DNA from: an uncultured Bacteroides sp.
GTDB taxonomy: Bacteria > Bacteroidota > Bacteroidia > Bacteroidales > Bacteroidaceae
DNA length: 11,522 nucleotides
Direction: 5' to 3'
Assembly: GCA_900551645.1 (NCBI GenBank)
Contig: URWP01000068.1
Span: 1-11,522, forward strand
The translations under genes were made by a program, and so were the position numbers. The notes below the pieces were generated by a model. The model worked only from the letters and a program-made list of their open reading frames with translations. It was not told the DNA's origin and ran no database searches. Below are positions 7,140-11,522 of the stretch, in pieces. How positions within the stretch are numbered: position 1 is the stretch's first letter; each line of letters starts with the position of its first letter.

Positions 7140-10139
7140 ATGCAAAACAAAGGATTTGTAAAGGTTTTTGCGGTATTGCTGACCCTTGCGTGTGTCTTTT
7201 ATCTCTCATTCTCTTTCGTGACCCGCTATCAGATGAATAAGGCGGCCGAAGACCCGAAGGGAGCGGCACACTACCTCGATTCCATGCAGAATCAGAAGGT
7301 TTGGTTGGGGGTTTATACCCTGAAACAGTGTCGTGAGATGGAGATCGGTCTCGGTCTGGATTTGAAAGGTGGTATGAACGTTATTCTGGAAGTTTCTGTT
7401 CCGGATGTTGTGAGAACACTGGCAGACCACAAGACAGATGAAGCGTTTAACAAAGCAGTGGATGAGGCTGCCAAGCAGCAGATTACCAGTCAGGAAGACT
7501 TCGTTACCCTGTTCGTAAGAGAATACAAGAAGCAGGCTCCGGAAGGAAAGTTAGCTGAACTGTTTGCTACTCAGCAGTTGAAGGATAAAGTAAATACCCG
7601 TAGTACAGACGCTCAGGTAGAAGCTGTATTGCGTGAAGAGGTAAAAGCTGCTGTAGATAACTCTTACAATGTATTGCGTACACGTATCGACCGTTTCGGT
7701 GTGGCTCAGCCGAATATTCAGACCCTGGAAGGTAAAATGGGGCGTATCATGGTCGAACTGCCAGGTATCAAGGAACCGGAACGTGTAAGAAAACTGTTAC
7801 AGGGTTCTGCTAACCTGGAATTCTGGGAAACATACGAAGCTAAAGATATTATTCCGGTATTGGCTAATGTAGATGCCAAAGCTAAGAATATTTTGTCTGG
7901 AACAGTTGCTGATTCTGTAGCTGTAGATTCTGCGGCTGTTGCTCAGGAAACAACCGCTGTTTCTGCCAAAGACAGCTTGGCTGCTGCCTTGAAAGGAGAA
8001 ACTGCTCAGTCGTCTGCCAATGCGGAACAGTTGAAGAAGGATCATCCGTTGTTGGCTAACTTGGCTCTTAATCAGAGTGGAGTGGGCTCTATCGTCGGTT
8101 TTGCCGATTATCAGGATACTGCCGCAGTCAATCGAATCCTGACTATGCCGGGTGTGAAGGAACTGTTGCCGCGTGATCTGAAACTGATGTGGGGTGTGAA
8201 GGCTTCTGATATGGATAAGAGCGGACGTATGTTCGAACTTTATGCTATCAAGTCTACTGAACGTAATGGACGTGCTCCGCTGGAAGGTGATGTCGTGACG
8301 GATGCGAGAGATGAATACGACCAGTTCAACAAACCTTGTGTAAGCATGTCAATGAATACGGAAGGTGCTCGTCGTTGGGCTCAGCTGACCAAACAGAATA
8401 TCGGTCGGGAAATTGCCATCGTTTTGGATGGATATGTATACAGTGCTCCGCGCGTAAACGGTGAAATTACTGGCGGTAATTCTCAGATTACCGGTAACTT
8501 TACTCCGGAATTGACCAAGGACTTGGCTAACGTATTGAAATCAGGTAAGATGCCGGCTCCAGCCCGTATTGTACAGGAAGACATCGTAGGTCCGTCACTG
8601 GGTCAGGAATCTATCAATCAAGGTATTGTTTCTTTCATCGTGGCTTTGATTGTCCTGATGATTTATATGTGTGCGATGTACGGATTGATTCCGGGTATGA
8701 TTGCCAACATTGCTTTGATTTTCAACTTCTTCTTTACATTGGGAATCCTTTCTTCTTTCCAGGCTGCGCTGACCATGTCAGGTATCGCCGGTATGGTACT
8801 GTCATTGGGTATGGCTGTGGATGCGAACGTATTGATTTATGAGCGTACCAAGGAAGAGCTGAGAGCCGGTAAGGGAACCAAACAAGCTTTGTCTGAAGGT
8901 TATGCCAACGCGTTCTCTGCTATCTTCGACTCTAACTTGACTTCTATCCTGACAGGTATCATCCTGTTCAACTTCGGTACCGGTCCTATCCGTGGTTTTG
9001 CTACTACTTTGATTATCGGTATTCTCTGTTCATTCTTTACTGCCGTATTCTTGACTCGTCTGGTTTACGAACACTACATGAACAAGGAAAAATGGTTGAA
9101 CCTGACCTTTACAACCGGTATTTCGAAGAACCTGATGCAGAATGTACACTATAACTTCATGGGAGTAACCAAACGTGCGTTTACTATCTGGGGCATTATT
9201 ATTGTGGTTTGCATCATTTCATTCTTTACACGTGGTTTGGCTCAGAGTATTGATTTCACCGGTGGACGTAACTTTGTAGTTCAGTTTGAACAGGTTGTGC
9301 AGCCGGAAACTGTCCGTGCTCTGCTTCAGCCAAAAGTCGGTGATGCCAATGTCCAGGCTATTGCTTTGGGTACTGATGGTAAGACTATCCGTGTAACTAC
9401 CAACTATCGTATTGAAGAAGATTCTCCGACTATCGATGCCGAAATCGAAGAGTTCCTGTATCAGGCTTTGAAAGACGGTAACTTGTTGGGAGAAGGTACT
9501 ACTCTTGAAATCTTTATTGACCGTGATAATCGTGCCGGCGGTTCTATCATCAGTTCACAGAAAGTAGGTCCAAGTATTGCTGACGATATCAAGACTTCTG
9601 CTATCTGGTCGGTTGTGTTGGCGCTGATTGTTATCGGTGTATACATCTTGATCCGATTCAGTAACATTGCCTTCAGTATCGGTGCTACTGTAGCGTTGAC
9701 TGTCGATACAATCCTGATTATCGGTGCTTATTCGTTATGTTATGGATGGATGCCATTCTCCTTGGAAATTGACCAGACATTTATCGGTGCTATCCTGACA
9801 GCAATCGGTTATTCTATCAACGATAAGGTGGTTATCTTCGACCGTGTGCGTGAGTTCTTCCATTTGTATCCGAAACGTGACCGTACCCGTTTGTTTAATG
9901 ACTCTTTGAATACGACTTTGTGCCGTACCATTAATACTTCATTGAGTACATTGATTGTATTGTTAAGTATCTTTATCCTGGGTGGTGACAGTATCCGTAG
10001 TTTTGCTTTCGCCATGATTCTGGGTGTAGTGATCGGTACGTTATCTTCATTGTTCGTTGCAGCTCCGGTTGCTTACCTGACTATGGGGCATAAATTGCCT
10101 GAAGGTGAAGCTGTACCTGCTGAAGATGCAAAGGCTTGA
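7140..10139 (+). CDS. secDF: Protein translocase SecDF (fused SecD-SecF)
   Basis: 999 residues joining SecD and SecF in one chain. The inner-membrane protein uses the proton gradient to help complete Sec-dependent export. SecD half: helix 1 (about 7-27), GLDLKGG at 72-78, the large periplasmic P1 region, then helices from about 495 to 645, including AVDANVLIYER with Asp561. SecF half: helix from about 679, DFTGG at 705-709, and helices from about 821 to 985 with GYSINDKVVIFDR (Asp895). Asp561 and Asp895 occupy the conserved intramembrane acidic positions implicated in proton movement. Residues about 255-297 are an Ala/Ser/Val/Asp-rich low-complexity stretch in P1 that is absent from short SecD proteins. 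This region and the fusion account for the large size. The gene stands alone: its own promoter precedes it, a hairpin follows, and a tRNA on the opposite strand comes next. Identification is essentially certain. Confidence 0.97.
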   Translation: MQNKGFVKVFAVLLTLACVFYLSFSFVTRYQMNKAAEDPKGAAHYLDSMQNQKVWLGVYTLKQCREMEIGLGLDLKGGMNVILEVSVPDVVRTLADHKTDEAFNKAVDEAAKQQITSQEDFVTLFVREYKKQAPEGKLAELFATQQLKDKVNTRSTDAQVEAVLREEVKAAVDNSYNVLRTRIDRFGVAQPNIQTLEGKMGRIMVELPGIKEPERVRKLLQGSANLEFWETYEAKDIIPVLANVDAKAKNILSGTVADSVAVDSAAVAQETTAVSAKDSLAAALKGETAQSSANAEQLKKDHPLLANLALNQSGVGSIVGFADYQDTAAVNRILTMPGVKELLPRDLKLMWGVKASDMDKSGRMFELYAIKSTERNGRAPLEGDVVTDARDEYDQFNKPCVSMSMNTEGARRWAQLTKQNIGREIAIVLDGYVYSAPRVNGEITGGNSQITGNFTPELTKDLANVLKSGKMPAPARIVQEDIVGPSLGQESINQGIVSFIVALIVLMIYMCAMYGLIPGMIANIALIFNFFFTLGILSSFQAALTMSGIAGMVLSLGMAVDANVLIYERTKEELRAGKGTKQALSEGYANAFSAIFDSNLTSILTGIILFNFGTGPIRGFATTLIIGILCSFFTAVFLTRLVYEHYMNKEKWLNLTFTTGISKNLMQNVHYNFMGVTKRAFTIWGIIIVVCIISFFTRGLAQSIDFTGGRNFVVQFEQVVQPETVRALLQPKVGDANVQAIALGTDGKTIRVTTNYRIEEDSPTIDAEIEEFLYQALKDGNLLGEGTTLEIFIDRDNRAGGSIISSQKVGPSIADDIKTSAIWSVVLALIVIGVYILIRFSNIAFSIGATVALTVDTILIIGAYSLCYGWMPFSLEIDQTFIGAILTAIGYSINDKVVIFDRVREFFHLYPKRDRTRLFNDSLNTTLCRTINTSLSTLIVLLSIFILGGDSIRSFAFAMILGVVIGTLSSLFVAAPVAYLTMGHKLPEGEAVPAEDAKA

Positions 10140-10175
10140 TTGATTCTGTAAAAGAATATAACATAGATATATTTG

Positions 10176-10213
10176 AAGATGGTTGTCTTATTGGAAGGCA
10201 GCCATCTTTAGTT
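10176..10213 (+). terminator. Intrinsic terminator of secDF
   Basis: A 13-base arm at 10176-10188 pairs with 10196-10208 through a seven-base loop, with two G-U pairs. A short T-rich tail (TTTAGTTT) follows, 36 bases after the secDF stop. The stem is strong. The T tract is interrupted by AG, so efficiency is uncertain. Confidence 0.65.
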
Positions 10214-10252
10214 TAAGGGAATTTGAATCTTTATTAGAGGTTGGGAAATTGT

Positions 10253-10279
10253 AAAAAAAATCCCACCAGAGGGTGGGAT
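10253..10279 (-). terminator. Intrinsic terminator of tRNA-Arg
   Basis: Read on the minus strand, ATCCCACC and GGTGGGAT (10279-10272 and 10267-10260) form a perfect eight-base stem around a CTCT loop. Seven or more T residues follow (10259-10253). It lies 18 bases beyond the tRNA 3' end. The plus-strand reading lacks a T run, so it serves the leftward transcript. Confidence 0.85.
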
Positions 10280-10297
10280 GTAAGAAATGATTAATTG

Positions 10298-10369
10298 TAC
10301 CCCCGAGGGGAATCGAACCCCTATCAAAAGTTTAGGAAACTTCTATTCTATCCGTTGAACTACAAGGGC
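10298..10369 (-). tRNA. tRNA-Arg (anticodon CCU)
   Basis: 72 bases on the minus strand fold as a complete cloverleaf: acceptor GCCCTTG/CGGGGGT, D arm GTTC/GAAT around an eight-base loop with GG, anticodon stem GAAGT/ACTTT with loop TTCCTAA, a four-base variable loop, and T arm AGGGG/CCCCT around TTCGATT. Anticodon CCU reads AGG, an arginine codon. The discriminator is A. CCA is not encoded, so it must be added after transcription. The first acceptor pair is G1-U72 and two more are G-U pairs, a rather soft acceptor stem. It is a single-gene unit with its own promoter and terminator. Confidence 0.95.
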
Positions 10370-10377
10370 AGCTTTTG

Positions 10378-10408
10378 CAAATGTAAGCCTTTTTTGGCGA
10401 TAAACAAT
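10378..10408 (-). promoter_or_regulatory. Promoter of tRNA-Arg
   Basis: On the minus strand TACATTTG (10385-10378) matches TAnnTTTG, with 19 bases between it and ATTG (10408-10405) at the -33 position. Start of transcription is predicted within a few bases of the mature tRNA 5' end (10369), so the 5' leader would be nearly absent. Confidence 0.65.
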
Positions 10409-10467
10409 ATTTTTGTATCAGAATTTTCGACAGATTGTTTTTATACGATAAAATTTTTCGTTTTTAT

Positions 10468-10498
10468 TTTGATTTTTGACAGAACTTCACGATTTTTG
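10468..10498 (+). promoter_or_regulatory. Probable promoter of korA
   Basis: TTTG at 10468-10471 is followed after 19 bases by GATTTTTG at 10491-10498, which differs from TAnnTTTG only in its first base. Predicted start is near 10505, about 29 nt before the korA ATG. The surrounding DNA is very AT-rich, so chance matches are possible. The promoter diverges from that of the tRNA. Confidence 0.5.
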
Positions 10499-10533
10499 TA
10501 GCCATTGATTTTGTGAACTTTAAATGATATATT

Positions 10534-11522
10534 ATGGCAGAAGAAATGATTGTCAAAGAGCTGGATAATGTAGTAGTCCGTTTTTCGGGCGACTCCGGCG
10601 ATGGCATGCAGTTGGCCGGCAATATGTTTTCTAATATTTCGGCTACCGAGGGAAATGATATCAGTACGTTCCCGGATTATCCGGCAGATATCCGTGCCCC
10701 GCAAGGTTCGTTGACGGGAGTATCCGGTTTTCAGGTACATATCGGTTCAGGTAAAGTCTATACTCCGGGCGATAAATGTGATGTACTGGTTGCGATGAAT
10801 CCTGCCGCCTTGAAGACACAGTATAAGTTCTGTAAGCCGCAGGCTGTTATTATCATTGATACAGATTCTTTTACAAAACGTGATCTGGAGAAAGCAAAAT
10901 TCCAGTTAGATAATCCGTTCTCGGAATTAGGTATCAAGAACGAAGTGGTAGAGGCAGCTATCACAACAATGTGTAAGGAATGCTTGAAAGAAAGCGGATT
11001 GGATAATAAATCCATCCTGCGTACCAAGAATATGTTTGCCTTGGGACTTGTGTGCTGGTTGTTCCAGCGCGATATCAAGGTCGGCGAGAAATTGTTGCGT
11101 GACAAGTTTGCCAAGAAACCTGAGATAGCTGAGGCTAATGTGCAGGTACTTTATGCAGGCTACCAGTTTGGTGCGAATACCCATGCTTCTGTGTCGATGA
11201 GTTATCGTGTACCGTGCAAGGACCAGAAAAGGCCAGGAAGATATATGGATATCAATGGTAACAAGGCTACAGCCTACGGGCTGATGGCTGCTGCTGAAAA
11301 AGCAGGATTACAGTTATATTTGGGATCCTATCCTATTACTCCGGCTACAGATATACTTCATGAGTTGGCAAAACATAAATCGCTCGGTGTAAAGACGGTG
11401 CAATGTGAGGATGAAATTGCTGGATGTGCTTCGGCTGTAGGTGCCTCGTTTGCGGGTGCTCTTGCTGTAACTACCACTTCCGGACCGGGGGTATGTCTGA
11501 AGAGCGAAGCTATGAACCTGGC
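10534..11522 (+). CDS. korA: 2-oxoacid:ferredoxin oxidoreductase, fused gamma-alpha subunit (KorA-type); 3' end beyond window
   Basis: 329 full codons from the ATG at 10534 run open to the right edge. The N-terminal part (about 11-190) is the gamma domain, beginning VVVRFSGDSGDGMQLAGN. The alpha, pyrimidine-binding domain starts near 250 with the signature YPITP at 266-270, a conserved acidic patch CEDEIAG (Glu292 and Glu294), then TTSGPG at 314-319. The order gamma then alpha in one chain matches the KorA-type subunit of 2-oxoglutarate:ferredoxin oxidoreductase, about 600 residues in Bacteroides, so roughly half is visible. With a KorB subunit carrying thiamine diphosphate and an iron-sulfur cluster, it interconverts 2-oxoglutarate plus CoA with succinyl-CoA and CO2, using ferredoxin. 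The partner should lie just to the right. A paralogue acting on branched-chain 2-oxoacids cannot be excluded from this half. The start has no SD but follows a promoter candidate and gives the expected N-terminus. Confidence 0.9.
   Translation, partial: MAEEMIVKELDNVVVRFSGDSGDGMQLAGNMFSNISATEGNDISTFPDYPADIRAPQGSLTGVSGFQVHIGSGKVYTPGDKCDVLVAMNPAALKTQYKFCKPQAVIIIDTDSFTKRDLEKAKFQLDNPFSELGIKNEVVEAAITTMCKECLKESGLDNKSILRTKNMFALGLVCWLFQRDIKVGEKLLRDKFAKKPEIAEANVQVLYAGYQFGANTHASVSMSYRVPCKDQKRPGRYMDINGNKATAYGLMAAAEKAGLQLYLGSYPITPATDILHELAKHKSLGVKTVQCEDEIAGCASAVGASFAGALAVTTTSGPGVCLKSEAMNL

Noticed and set aside
10471..10478. A second GATTTTTG copy as an alternative korA -7 box
   Set aside because: It lies farther from the gene and has a worse upstream element than the copy at 10491-10498. 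The region is T-rich, so such words recur by chance.
10295..10501. Plus-strand open frame of 68 codons
   Set aside because: It begins inside the antisense of the tRNA and continues through AT-rich promoter DNA. This is a classic false gene over a tRNA.
10140..10533. Possible integration site (att) at the tRNA-Arg gene
   Set aside because: No partial copy of the tRNA 3' end, integrase gene or mobile-element gene is visible on either side within the window.

Overview
The window looks like a chromosomal segment of a gut Bacteroidales, Bacteroides/Phocaeicola-like. Pointers are the TAnnTTTG-type promoter boxes, mostly weak Shine-Dalgarno sequences, a SecD-SecF fusion, a fused gamma/alpha 2-oxoacid oxidoreductase subunit and a secreted LacZ-type GH2 enzyme. 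Moderate GC outside the left end fits, but the genus is inferred.

Layout, left to right. (1) 1-2001, minus strand: the first 667 codons of an exported GH2 beta-galactosidase that runs off the left edge. (2) 2002-2172: a divergent promoter region. (3) 2173-6927, plus strand: a tight run of four genes, namely two overlapping rhomboid intramembrane proteases, a membrane-anchored endonuclease/exonuclease/phosphatase (EEP) protein and an M3 (Dcp-like) lipoprotein metallopeptidase. (4) 6928-7139: a gap with a weak terminator candidate and a promoter. (5) 7140-10139: secDF, 999 codons. (6) 10140-10533: the secDF terminator, then a minus-strand tRNA-Arg(CCU) with its own terminator and promoter, then a plus-strand promoter. 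(7) 10534 to the right edge: the 5' part of korA.

The theme is the cell envelope: export (SecDF), intramembrane proteolysis (two rhomboids), oligopeptide degradation by a lipoprotein and an enzyme domain predicted to face the periplasm. korA belongs to central anaerobic metabolism and the GH2 gene to glycan use. No IS element, CRISPR array, phage gene or defence system is visible. This is mostly ordinary core genome, and I did not find a convincing new system. The points most worth a second look are the overlapping rhomboid pair, the low-complexity insert in SecDF, the membrane-anchored EEP protein and the compact tRNA-Arg unit.
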